In this document: positions 56,537-64,000 of the stretch, piece after piece | Layout: the number at the start of each line of letters is the position of its first letter | How positions within the stretch are numbered: position 1 is the first letter of the stretch | DNA from: CAMAXB01 sp964476565 | GTDB taxonomy: Bacteria > Verrucomicrobiota > Verrucomicrobiia > Opitutales > Opitutaceae | Direction: 5' to 3' | Assembly (NCBI GenBank): GCA_964476565.1 | Contig: CAYZBG010000010.1 | Span: forward strand, 21,120-85,119 | Length of the DNA stretch: 64,000 nucleotides | Made by a program: the position numbers and the translations under genes | Notes under the pieces: model-generated | What the model was told of the DNA's origin: nothing | The model's database searches: none | The model's input: the letters and a program-made list of their open reading frames with translations, nothing else

Positions 56537-57543
56537 ACGCCTCCCCTTTGCCGCCTGATCCTTCCGCCGACGAACAAGCGGCCACCTGGGCCGCGCGTCT
56601 CGACGGCGGCGCCCTGACTGACCGCCAACGCCAAGAACTCCAGATCTGGCTGGAGGCCGATCCGGAGCACCGCGCCCGGTTGTCGGCGTACTGCCAGCTC
56701 TCGGCCGACCTCGAACAGTCGCTGCCGTCGCTGGCCGCAGAGGGCCGGCTGCCCGGCGAGACCCCTACCGCGGAAGCGCTCCCGCCGCCATCGTCGCGCC
56801 GGCGGATCGCCTGGGCCGGGATTGCTGCCGCCGTAGCGCTGAGTGTCGTCACCTGGTGGGTCTGGCCGAACGCCGATCAGGTTCAGAACCTCGCCACGGC
56901 CGCCGCCCAGCGCGAAACCGTCACCTTGTCGGATGGCACGCGGATCGAACTCGCCGCCCAGACCAACCTGCGCATCGAGCTCACGGCCGGGCATCGCCAC
57001 GTGCGGCTGGCCTCGGGCGAGGCCTACTTCGCCGTCGCCCGCGACGCGGCCCGGCCCTTCGTGGTCGAGACGCCGGCGGGCGCCGTGCGCGTGACCGGCA
57101 CGGCGTTCGCCGTGGGCGCGTCGCCGGCCGGCACCCTCACCGTCCTCGTCGAGGAGGGCTCCGTGCAGGTGCATCCGGGGGAGGCCGGGCATGCCCCGCT
57201 GCGCCTCGCCGCCGGCCAGCGCCTGCGGTCCGACTCCCGTCACCACGCCGTGGATACGCTGTCGACGGAAGAGGTCTCGGCCGCGCTGGCGTGGCGCGAG
57301 GGCCACGTGGTGTTTGCGGGCACGCCGCTGGCCGAGGCTCTGGATTGTTTTGCCCGTCATCACGGCCGCGGTTTGGCCGCCGATGCCGACGTCGCCGCGC
57401 TGACCCTGGGCGGCCGCCACCGGCTCGATGACCTGGAGGGCTTTCTCGCCGCACTCGAGGCGGCGCTGCCCGTGCAGGTCAATCGCGGTGTCAACGGCGT
57501 CATCCGAGTGCAGCGCCGCAGCTCTGCTCCGCCCGCCCGTTGA
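56533..57543 (+). CDS. FecR-family anti-sigma / sigma-regulator protein
   Basis: This inner-membrane regulator has 336 residues. The N-terminal cytoplasmic part (about 1-88) contains the DUF4880-like AATWAARLDGGALTDRQR and WLEADPEHRARL. A single membrane helix lies around 91-108. The periplasmic FecR domain follows, with LSDGTRIELAAQTNLRI, RLASGEAYFAVARD and TPAGAVRVTGTAFAVG. A C-terminal STN-like end contacts the receptor in known systems. The start overlaps the sigma gene by 4 bp and the receptor gene begins 3 bp after its stop, so the three are one operon. It should transmit the occupied state of the receptor to the sigma factor. Confidence 0.88.
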   Translation: MNASPLPPDPSADEQAATWAARLDGGALTDRQRQELQIWLEADPEHRARLSAYCQLSADLEQSLPSLAAEGRLPGETPTAEALPPPSSRRRIAWAGIAAAVALSVVTWWVWPNADQVQNLATAAAQRETVTLSDGTRIELAAQTNLRIELTAGHRHVRLASGEAYFAVARDAARPFVVETPAGAVRVTGTAFAVGASPAGTLTVLVEEGSVQVHPGEAGHAPLRLAAGQRLRSDSRHHAVDTLSTEEVSAALAWREGHVVFAGTPLAEALDCFARHHGRGLAADADVAALTLGGRHRLDDLEGFLAALEAALPVQVNRGVNGVIRVQRRSSAPPAR

Positions 57544-57546
57544 GCC

Positions 57547-60500
57547 ATGGCCTTTGCCCGCCTGCCCCGCTTTCCCTGGCTGCCCGGCTTTCTCGTGTGG
57601 TTGATCGTAGCACCGTCCGGCTTCGGCGCACCGGTGACGTTTTCCCTCCCGGCGCAACCGGCCGCCACGGCGCTGCTTGAATTTTCCCGCCAGTCCGGCG
57701 CCGATGTCCTGTTCTCCAGCGACGAACTGCGCGGCCTCACGACCGCCGCTGTCGAAGGTACCCTCGAGCCCGAGGCGGCGCTGGCGACCCTGCTCGCCGG
57801 GACCGGCCTGAGCGCCCGGCGCACCGCCCCGGGCCGGTTTGTCGTGAGCGTCCGTCCGACCGCACCCCGCGGCTCGCTGGAGGGGTGGCTGCTCACTGGG
57901 ACGGACCAACCGGCACCCGGCGTCCGGGTCGTGCTGCGCGGGACTGGACGCGGCGCCGTGACCGATCGTCAGGGACGGTTCCGGTTCGCCCGGCTGCCCG
58001 CCGGAGTCTACCACCTCGACGTCGACGGGAACGGTTTTCATCCCCTGCAGCTGACCCAGATCCCCGTGGGCCCGGGGGAAGCGGTGGTGCTGGCGCCCCA
58101 GCGGCTGACCCCGGCTGCCGGGGTGACGCAGCTCGCCCCGTTCATCGTCGAAGCGCCGGCGCGAGCGCCCTCTCCGTTTGGCGACGACCCGGCTGCGCCG
58201 CGCCATGCCACCGGCAACCTCGATCTGCCCCGCACGCGCAACGATGTCCTGCCGTTCCAGATCTACGGTCGGGCCGAGATCAGCCGCAGCGGCGTGGTCG
58301 ATCTCAATGAGTTCCTGCAACGCGTCATCCTCGAGAATTCCGCCGTGGATCAGTCGCCGCCCGGACCCGGCTTTGTCGGCGGGGGATTGAACCTGCAGTT
58401 GCGCGGCTACACCAGCGACGAAACGGTCGTGCTCGTGAATGGACGCCGGCTGCCCGAAGTGATGACGGCCGAAGGCGGCGCCCTCCCGCCCGACGTCGAT
58501 TTCATTCCCCTCGGGCTCGTGCAACAGGTCGAGGTTCTGCCCAGCTCCGCCTCCTCCCTCTACACCGGCAATCCCGTGGGCGGGGTGATCAACGTCATCC
58601 TGCGCCCGGACATCGACGCCACCGAAGTCACGGCGACCTACACCAATCGCCTGGGCGGATTCGACGCGCCGCACCATGCCGTCGCGCTCCAGCATGGCCA
58701 ATCCCTCGTGGGCAACACGCTGCGCCTGCGCCTCAGCCTGGCCCGCTCCCGGGCGGTGCCGCCCAACGAATCCGAGCTCGGCCATCGGCAACGGCACGAT
58801 GCGCGCGACCTGCAGCCCGGCGAACCGCTCTTCCGGGCAACCCCCAACCTCCGCAGCGCCGACGGCGGTCCGCTCTTCGGTCCGGGATCGCCGTCCTTCA
58901 CCTCGGTGGCTCCGGGCGCGGAAGGCCTCGGCGGACGCGCGGCCTTCGCCGGGCGCGAGGGCGTGGCCAACCGGACCTTCTTCGACGCTCCGGGAGGCCT
59001 GTCGTCATCGTTGTTCAGCCTCGATGCCCCGTACGGCCGCGCGCAGCAGCGTAACACCGCCTTCGCGTCCGTCACCTATGACGTGACGCCCTGGTTGCAG
59101 GTCGGCCTCGACGCCGCCCATGCGCGCACCGTGGTCGAACGCGGCCACGAAGTGTTCGCGGGCACGCTCACGTTGGCCGCAGCCCATGCCCTCAATCCCT
59201 TCGGTCGCGACGTAATCGTGACTCTCAACGAAACCGCGACCGGCGTCGGCGCCGACTACAGCCGTTCCCGCACGGATTTTACGTCCGTGGTCGGCGGAGC
59301 CCTCGTCAGCCTGCCCCGCAACTGGCGGCTCGCGCTCGACGGCCAGTATGCGCGCAACGTTGCTCGCTACCGCGGCTTCGCCGCCCCCGACACGGCGCGC
59401 TGGCAGGCGCTGGTCGATGCGGAGCGTTACCAGGCGCTGCGTGACACACAGGCGTTCGAGGCGCCACCGGCGTTTGTCGAGGAGGTGGTGGTTTTCCAGG
59501 GCGGCCGCGGGCAGACGGTGCGCATCGGCGACTTCAGCACGCTGGAAGCCGCCGCCCGACTGACCAACCCGGCCCTGCCCCTCCCCACCGGCGAAGGCGT
59601 GCTCAACCTCGGCGCGGACTACCGACGTTCCTCCATGGCGCCGTTCACCGACGAACGCCGGCGGGGCGACGGCAGCCTCGTGGGGGAACCGATCTTCTGG
59701 CAGGGACGCCGACTCGAACGCTACAGCATCTTCGGCGAACTGCAGGCACCGGTCCTGCCGCGCGCGCGCCGCCCGCGCTGGATGGAGGACCTCGTGGCCA
59801 ACCTCGCCGTGCGCTACGTCGCAGCGGACAGCGCCCGCGAGGCCAACGTCGCTCCGACCGCAGGCTTCAAGCTTTCGCTGAACAACGGACTCGCCCTTCG
59901 CGGCAGCTTCACGACTTCGAACCGGTTCCCGCCTCCGCGCATGAGCTCCCGCACCGGGACGGAGGGCGGCCCCGGCTCAGGACTCACCCTCGCCACCATC
60001 GTGGATTCCCGCCGCGGCGAGACCTACAACGTCGTCGAGAACCTCGACCTGACCCCGGACCTCGGCGCGGAATCCGCCGTGACCCAGACCGCGGGCCTCG
60101 TCTTCCAGCGCGGCGAGCGCCGCCGGCTCCGCTTTAGTATCGATTATGTCGATACCCGCAAGACCGACGAGCACCTCGGGCTCGAGCCGCAGGCCGTCGT
60201 CGACCTCGAGGAGCTCTTCCCCGGGCGGATCGAGCGCGGCCCGGCCGAGGCCGGCCGCCCGGGCCGCATCCGCTCCGTGCTCACGGGCGCGGTCAACGCC
60301 GCCTCCCGCCGGTCGCAGAACTGGAACCTCTCCGCGGACTACGCCCGCGCGGAGACCTTCGGAGGCGTGCTCGAGCTGCGCGGACGCGTGGTCGTTTTCC
60401 AGCGTTACGACCTGCAGCTCACGGCCAGCTCTCCGGTGGTCGACCAGATCCGCCGCCCCGACGGCGCCGTGCCCGGCCTGCTCCGCCACCGGGCGCACTT

Positions 60501-60828
60501 CAGCGCCGGCTGGACCGGAGCACGCATGGGTTTCGGCCTCGACGGGCAGTACTTCGACTCGCGCCGGCTCCCGCCGAGCGAACGCCCGTCCCAGGGATCC
60601 GACCGCATCGGGGACTTCTGGCAACTCGACGCCTACCTGCAGGCCGATCTGGCCCGCCTGCTCGACTGGAGCGCCGGACGGCGCGGGCTGCGGGTCCAGT
60701 TGCGCGTCAACAACGTCTTCGGCTTCGACCCGCCGAAGTTCGCCAACGAACGCACGGGCGCCGGCGTCATCTCCTACGGCGACTGGCGCGGCCGGGTGTA
60801 TTCAGTTTCCCTGACTACGACGTTCTGA
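57547..60828 (+). CDS. TonB-dependent outer-membrane receptor with STN signalling domain
   Basis: This outer-membrane transducer has 1093 residues. A signal peptide covers about 1-27. The STN domain spans about 31-103 (FSLPAQPAATALLEFSRQSG). A carboxypeptidase-regulatory-like beta domain is at about 108-190 (GVRVVLRGTGRGAVTDRQG). The plug is at about 235-360 (LNLQLRGYTSDETVVLVNGR, ASSLYTGNPVGGVINVIL). The rest is a beta barrel ending in VYSVSLTTTF, with a final Phe as expected for barrel assembly. It would take up a substrate with TonB energy and signal through FecR to the sigma factor. Substrate is unknown; carbohydrates are a fair guess from context. Its last 115 coding bases recur exactly in the remnant at 62960. 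Confidence 0.9.
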   Translation: MAFARLPRFPWLPGFLVWLIVAPSGFGAPVTFSLPAQPAATALLEFSRQSGADVLFSSDELRGLTTAAVEGTLEPEAALATLLAGTGLSARRTAPGRFVVSVRPTAPRGSLEGWLLTGTDQPAPGVRVVLRGTGRGAVTDRQGRFRFARLPAGVYHLDVDGNGFHPLQLTQIPVGPGEAVVLAPQRLTPAAGVTQLAPFIVEAPARAPSPFGDDPAAPRHATGNLDLPRTRNDVLPFQIYGRAEISRSGVVDLNEFLQRVILENSAVDQSPPGPGFVGGGLNLQLRGYTSDETVVLVNGRRLPEVMTAEGGALPPDVDFIPLGLVQQVEVLPSSASSLYTGNPVGGVINVILRPDIDATEVTATYTNRLGGFDAPHHAVALQHGQSLVGNTLRLRLSLARSRAVPPNESELGHRQRHDARDLQPGEPLFRATPNLRSADGGPLFGPGSPSFTSVAPGAEGLGGRAAFAGREGVANRTFFDAPGGLSSSLFSLDAPYGRAQQRNTAFASVTYDVTPWLQVGLDAAHARTVVERGHEVFAGTLTLAAAHALNPFGRDVIVTLNETATGVGADYSRSRTDFTSVVGGALVSLPRNWRLALDGQYARNVARYRGFAAPDTARWQALVDAERYQALRDTQAFEAPPAFVEEVVVFQGGRGQTVRIGDFSTLEAAARLTNPALPLPTGEGVLNLGADYRRSSMAPFTDERRRGDGSLVGEPIFWQGRRLERYSIFGELQAPVLPRARRPRWMEDLVANLAVRYVAADSAREANVAPTAGFKLSLNNGLALRGSFTTSNRFPPPRMSSRTGTEGGPGSGLTLATIVDSRRGETYNVVENLDLTPDLGAESAVTQTAGLVFQRGERRRLRFSIDYVDTRKTDEHLGLEPQAVVDLEELFPGRIERGPAEAGRPGRIRSVLTGAVNAASRRSQNWNLSADYARAETFGGVLELRGRVVVFQRYDLQLTASSPVVDQIRRPDGAVPGLLRHRAHFSAGWTGARMGFGLDGQYFDSRRLPPSERPSQGSDRIGDFWQLDAYLQADLARLLDWSAGRRGLRVQLRVNNVFGFDPPKFANERTGAGVISYGDWRGRVYSVSLTTTF
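60701..60815 (+). repeat. 115-bp exact repeat, copy A (receptor 3' end)
   Basis: This stretch near the 3' end of the receptor gene is identical, base for base, to 63087-63201. Flanking sequence on both sides diverges, so either the duplication is recent or the segment has been homogenised by recombination. Confidence 0.9.
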
Positions 60829-60890
60829 CGCCAAAATCAGATTGGGCGCCCCCCCCCACGGCAGGCGTTCCCTGCGTTTTCCCACCCATT

Positions 60891-61118
60891 ATGGCCATAA
60901 CGATTCTCGCGACCCGCTGGAACTACGCCGACCCGGCCGATACACACGGCATTCCCGAGACCTTCACCATCGACCAGTCCAAACACTCCCTTGACGTCGC
61001 CCGCTTCATGGCAGCCATTGTGGACGCGCTGCGGACGGGCGAGGTCTACAACCTCGGCGGCGGCAAGGCTAAGAGCACCTCCATCCTCGAGCCCCGGCGG
61101 AAACGCTCCTCGATCTGA
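60891..61118 (+). pseudogene. Internally deleted CDP-paratose/tyvelose 2-epimerase remnant
   Basis: This open frame of 75 codons joins two separated pieces of an epimerase. Residues about 6-35 (LATRWNYADP, then IPETFTIDQSKHSL) match the region just before the active-site tyrosine of CDP-paratose 2-epimerases. The next residues, DVARFMAAIVDALRTGEVYN and LGGGKAKSTSILE, match a region well over 100 residues further on in such enzymes. The catalytic Tyr-x3-Lys and the nucleotide-binding loop are missing. It therefore cannot be active and is best read as a pseudogene. The family comparison is from memory. It lies between the receptor gene and the second GT-C copy. A run of nine C residues lies just upstream at 60849-60857. 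Confidence 0.6.
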
Positions 61119-61131
61119 GTCGTTTGCTGCC

Positions 61132-62856
61132 ATGCTCAAGGCGTTCTTTTACTGGTCCGACACCCATCCCGCCAGTTACTGGTTCATCGCCGGCGTGCCC
61201 ACGCTAATCTGGCTCGGCTGGATCGCCTGGGGACTCTGGCGCGATCCCGACCGCGTTGCTCGGCCGCGCCTCGAGCGCGCCCTTTTCGCCGCACTGCTCT
61301 TCAGCGTGCTCTTCGCCTGGCGCTGGCCCTTCCTGCTTAGCGCGCAGGAGCTCGGCAATCCTGACGAGAGCCAGCTCGTCGCCGGCGCCATTACGTTGAA
61401 GCACGATCCAGTGTTCTACCGCTCCGTGGATGGGACCACGTCCGGGCCGCTTAATTTCTACGCACAGTTCCCGACTCATTATATGGGAGTGCCGCTCGAT
61501 TACTTCAACGCCCGTCTCACGGGCCTGCTTCTCGTCTGGAGCGGCTTTCTCTGCACGCAGGCCCTGCTGGCCTCGGCCTACGGGACCGCCCTTGCGCGTC
61601 TTGCGCCCACCACGGGCGTGCTCTTCCTCGCAACCACCACCGACACGGACTTTATCCACTACTCCTCCGAACACGTCTCGCTCCTGCTGATACCGCTCGG
61701 TTGGTGGCTGCTCTGGCGCCACCGCGAGGCCCCGCGGCCGAGGCGGCCCTCCGCCGGCTGGCTGCTGGCGGCCGTCACGGCCGGACTGCTGCCCTGGGCC
61801 AAGTTGCAATCCTCGCTGTTCGCCGCCGCCCTCATGGCCTGGGCCGCCTGGATGCTGTGGAGAAACCCGCAGCTCGCCTGGCCGCAACGCGTCCGGCAGT
61901 ACGCCTGGATGGCCGGCGCCGCCCTGCTCCCCTCCGTCCTCGCGCTCAGCGCGCTGGCGGCGACCGGCCAGATCGAACATTTCTTCCGCAGCTACATTCT
62001 GGAGAACATCGACTTCGTAGGCGGGATCGATCTCCCGGTGGCCGACATCGTCCGCCACCTCGCCTTCATCTGCAGCTTCACCTGGCAGTTCCCCGTCTAT
62101 CTCGGCGTCGTGCTGGCCCTCCTGGTCGCCGGCGCCGCGGGGCTCGCCGTGAACCGGCTGCGGCCCGATGCGTTCTGGTACCTCGGACTGTTCCTCACGC
62201 TCACCGCCGTGGCCACGGTGCTCGCGCCGAAGCGGGCGCATCAGCACTACCTGCTCTATCTCGTGCCGCCGCTCACCGTCTGGCTCGGCGCGACGCTCGG
62301 TCAGCTCTGGCTCCGCGCACCCGCGCTTTTACCGGTGCGCAGGATGATCGCTCTCGGAACAATCATCGCAGTGGAAGCGATCGTCGGCTGGCGACCGACC
62401 GACGGCCATTCGTTCATGTACGGCCGCCTCCTCCATGACTGGCGAGAACCCCGCACCGAGATCAGCAAAATGATCCGGGAGATCGCCCAACCCGGCGACA
62501 CGATCGCAATGTGGGGCTGGCAGCCGTGGATTTTCGCCGAAACGGGACTTCCCCACGGTACCCGCGACTCGCATTCGAAATCGCAGTTGGAGTCCCGCCG
62601 ACAGAAAGACTATTTCCGAATGCGCTTCCTCGCGGACATGAAGCGCAATAAACCGACATTCTTCGTCGACGCCGTCGGCAACGGAGGACGCGCATTCGCC
62701 TACTACGACCGCGATATGCAGGGCTACGAGACTTTTCCAGAACTCCACGCTTACATACAAAACCACTACGAATGCTATCACGAGGAAGGCTCGATCCGCC
62801 TGCTGATCCGCTTCGATCGACATCCCCACACGGCGGCGACTGGCGGCGAATCATAG
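61132..62856 (+). CDS. GT-C-like membrane glycosyltransferase, intact copy 2
   Basis: The protein has 574 residues from the ATG at 61132. It begins MLKAFFYWSDTHPASYW and keeps the loop ELGNPDESQLVAGAITL and DGTTSGPLNFYA of copy 1 at 54182. Differences are scattered, with no frameshift or stop, and key acidic residues are retained, so it looks functional. The C-terminus has IAMWGWQPWIFAETGLPHG. It is followed by the remnant of the sigma-FecR-receptor block, showing that the original duplicated unit was GT-C gene plus signalling operon. Two intact transferases with nearly the same sequence suggest related but possibly distinct acceptors. It lacks the shared C-terminal module. Confidence 0.77.
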   Translation: MLKAFFYWSDTHPASYWFIAGVPTLIWLGWIAWGLWRDPDRVARPRLERALFAALLFSVLFAWRWPFLLSAQELGNPDESQLVAGAITLKHDPVFYRSVDGTTSGPLNFYAQFPTHYMGVPLDYFNARLTGLLLVWSGFLCTQALLASAYGTALARLAPTTGVLFLATTTDTDFIHYSSEHVSLLLIPLGWWLLWRHREAPRPRRPSAGWLLAAVTAGLLPWAKLQSSLFAAALMAWAAWMLWRNPQLAWPQRVRQYAWMAGAALLPSVLALSALAATGQIEHFFRSYILENIDFVGGIDLPVADIVRHLAFICSFTWQFPVYLGVVLALLVAGAAGLAVNRLRPDAFWYLGLFLTLTAVATVLAPKRAHQHYLLYLVPPLTVWLGATLGQLWLRAPALLPVRRMIALGTIIAVEAIVGWRPTDGHSFMYGRLLHDWREPRTEISKMIREIAQPGDTIAMWGWQPWIFAETGLPHGTRDSHSKSQLESRRQKDYFRMRFLADMKRNKPTFFVDAVGNGGRAFAYYDRDMQGYETFPELHAYIQNHYECYHEEGSIRLLIRFDRHPHTAATGGES

Positions 62857-62916
62857 GAAGGAGGAATGACCGGCGACTCTCCTCCGTTCGGCCGGTGACA
62901 TCCGTACCCGTGCGCT

Positions 62917-62940
62917 GGCGGGTTGGCAGACTTCGGTTAT
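62917..62940 (+). promoter_or_regulatory. Second copy of the sigma-gene leader element
   Basis: This block differs from 55943-55966 at two positions and lies 19 bases before the ATG of the remnant at 62960. It shows that the duplicated copy once had the sigma gene here. It may still act as a promoter fragment, but no intact gene follows closely. Confidence 0.4.
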
Positions 62941-62959
62941 CGTACAAGGCCGAATACTG

Positions 62960-63214
62960 ATGTCTTCCGGAAACGCCCAGGGCTCCGACCGCATCGAGGA
63001 TTTCTGGCAGCTCGACGCCTACGTGCAGGCCGACCTCGCCCGCCTGCCCGGCCGCGGCGTCGGCCGTCCCGGGCTGCGCGCGTAGCTGCGCGTCAACAAC
63101 GTCTTCGGCTTCGACCCGCCGAAGTTCGCCAACGAACGCACGGGCGCCGGCGTCATCTCCTACGGCGACTGGCGCGGCCGGGTGTATTCAGTTTCCCTGA
63201 CCACCTCGTTCTGA
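62960..63214 (+). pseudogene. Sigma-factor start fused to receptor tail (deletion remnant)
   Basis: The ATG at 62960 is followed by the first codons of the sigma factor (ATGTCTTCC). After a short junction the reading frame continues as the C-terminus of the TonB-dependent receptor: GSDRIEDFWQLDAYVQADLA, and so on to the terminal SLTTSF. An in-frame TAG at 63083 interrupts it after 41 codons, at a position where the intact receptor has CAG. The rest, to TGA at 63212, matches the receptor exactly for 115 bases. This is a deletion product that removed nearly all of the sigma factor, FecR and most of the receptor from a second copy of the block. It encodes no functional protein. Confidence 0.85.
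63087..63201 (+). repeat. 115-bp exact repeat, copy B (receptor tail remnant)
   Basis: This segment is identical to 60701-60815. It lies just after the premature TAG of the remnant, in a segment no longer translated, yet without a single difference from the intact receptor. That is surprising next to the many differences immediately upstream. Confidence 0.9.
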
Positions 63215-63465
63215 GCCGGATGACGCCGCGCCGGGCCGCGCATCTCGGTTTCGTGCACGGCGAAAAGTGGCCCGGGCGTGCCGCCCGTGGACGGCGCTCC
63301 GCGCCGCAGACTTGGGCAAGAGGCCCAAGCCACCCCTTGGGCACGTTGTCGTGCCACGGCCGCGCCCGGGCCATGCAGGAAACCGGAATGCGCCCCCCGC
63401 GCACGGGAGCCCCGCAAAACCACGGGCTTGTCGACGCCAGAGCCTTCCGTTTGCCTGCCGGGCAA
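63215..63465. other. Non-coding gap with hairpin-rich repeat-like sequence
   Basis: No gene is seen in these 251 bp. The part 63262-63360 has several inverted repeats. The strongest is CTTGGGC at 63311-63317 pairing with GCCCAAG at 63323-63329 over AAGAG. A GGCAC/GTGCC pair follows near 63340-63355. The overall appearance is like the GGGC-rich hairpin repeats common between genes in Verrucomicrobiota, from general knowledge. Copy number cannot be judged here. Confidence 0.5.
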
Positions 63466-64000
63466 ATGTCCGCCTCCGCACCGGATGCGCCCGAAGTGAG
63501 CGTCATCATGCCCTGCCTGAACGAAGCCCGCACGATCGCGGGCTGCGTGGCGGAGGCGTGGGCCGCCCTGCGGGCGTCCGGCCTCGCGGGGGAAGTCGTG
63601 GTGGCGGACAACGGCAGCACGGACGGTTCGCAGGCCCTGGCGGAGGCCGCCGGGGCGCGCGTCGTGCCGGTGGCGGCCAGGGGCTACGGCAACGCGCTGC
63701 GCGGCGGCATCGCCGCCGCGCGCGGCCGCTACCTCGTGATGGGCGACGGCGATGCGAGCTACGACTTCTCCCACGTTCCGCGCTTCGTGGAGGCCCTGCG
63801 CGCGGGCCACGACCTCGCGATGGGCAACCGGTTTCGCGGCGGCATCGCCCCCGGGGCGATGCGGTGGAAGAACCGCTACCTCGGGAACCCGGTCCTGTCG
63901 TTCATCGGCCGGCTCTTCTTCCGCACCTCGATCGGCGACTTCCATTGCGGCCTGCGCGGATTCTCGGCCGACGCGTACCGCCGCATGGAACTGCGCACCA
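63466..64000 (+). CDS. GT2 glycosyltransferase, DPM1/polyprenol-phosphate type (cut by window edge)
   Basis: From the ATG at 63466 the frame stays open to the window end, giving 178 residues of an incomplete protein. The domain begins VSVIMPCLNEARTIAGCVAE and continues with EVVVADNGSTDGSQALAEAA and YLVMGDGDASYDF. The DGDASYDF site is typical of the dolichol-phosphate-mannose-synthase-like GT2 group. Such enzymes make polyprenyl-phosphate sugars on the cytoplasmic face, which are exactly the donors that GT-C enzymes need. FHCGLRGF later in the fragment also fits this group. The gene lies downstream of the second GT-C copy and could supply donor for the whole family. C-terminal membrane helices, if any, lie outside the window. 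Confidence 0.85.
   Translation, partial: MSASAPDAPEVSVIMPCLNEARTIAGCVAEAWAALRASGLAGEVVVADNGSTDGSQALAEAAGARVVPVAARGYGNALRGGIAAARGRYLVMGDGDASYDFSHVPRFVEALRAGHDLAMGNRFRGGIAPGAMRWKNRYLGNPVLSFIGRLFFRTSIGDFHCGLRGFSADAYRRMELRT

Noticed and set aside
60849..60857. Run of nine C residues as a phase-variation tract
   Set aside because: It lies 20 bp after the receptor stop codon and outside any intact gene. No promoter spacing or coding frame depends on it as far as can be seen.
62960..63085. The 41-codon frame as a small real gene
   Set aside because: It is a fusion of the sigma-factor start and receptor tail ending at a premature TAG, with the receptor frame continuing beyond it. That is the signature of a remnant rather than of a new gene.
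1..64000. CRISPR arrays, tRNA or rRNA genes, transposases
   Set aside because: I looked for regular direct repeats with spacers, tRNA-like T-loop motifs and transposase motifs and saw none. A dedicated search could still find a degenerate element.

Overview
The window is about 64 kb of GC-rich bacterial DNA, almost all of it one large surface-polysaccharide (O-antigen or capsule type) locus. Gene style suggests a Gram-negative of the Verrucomicrobiota, Opitutaceae-like. The grounds are an ECF sigma / FecR / TonB-receptor trio with an STN domain, a GbsR/MarR-type regulator beside sugar-nucleotide genes, starts that mostly lack Shine-Dalgarno sequences, and GC-rich intergenic repeats. No rRNA or other marker gene is present, so the taxonomy is inference.

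Layout. (1) 1-3164, minus strand: a GbsR-like regulator, a TviB/WbpO-type UDP-HexNAc dehydrogenase, a TviC/WbpP-type 4-epimerase, and the first 50 residues of a MurJ/MviN-like flippase cut by the window edge. An 18-bp palindrome lies upstream of the regulator, in its divergent spacer with a Wzz-like co-polymerase. (2) 3340-18194, plus strand: the Wzz-like protein, a two-module membrane protein, the Wzt/Wzm ABC exporter (Wzt has the C-terminal sugar-binding domain), two methyltransferases, a giant kinase-GT2-GT2 fusion, a coiled-coil protein, a GT4 enzyme and an SDR epimerase. (3) 18201-54052, mixed strands: nine large multi-pass GT-C-like membrane proteins, interleaved with soluble GT2/GT4 multidomain enzymes that carry paired N-terminal beta-rich modules. 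Two members of the soluble series have lost the GT4 catalytic motifs. (4) 54182-60828: another GT-C-like protein followed by an ECF sigma factor, FecR and TonB-dependent receptor. (5) 60829-64000: a broken CDP-paratose-type epimerase, a close paralog of the region 4 GT-C protein, a fused remnant of sigma leader plus receptor tail, a repeat-rich gap, and a DPM1-like GT2 gene cut by the right edge.

How it may work together (inference): UDP-HexNAc and uronate donors are made by region 1. Chains are built by the modular GT2/GT4 enzymes, capped by a methyltransferase and a kinase-like domain, recognised by the Wzt C-terminal domain and exported by Wzm. The GT-C family would then decorate the chain outside the inner membrane using lipid-linked sugars. 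The most unusual feature is a C-terminal module of about 100 residues shared by seven otherwise divergent GT-C proteins, alongside the paired N-terminal modules shared by the soluble GTs. Together these look like a locus-specific modular toolkit.
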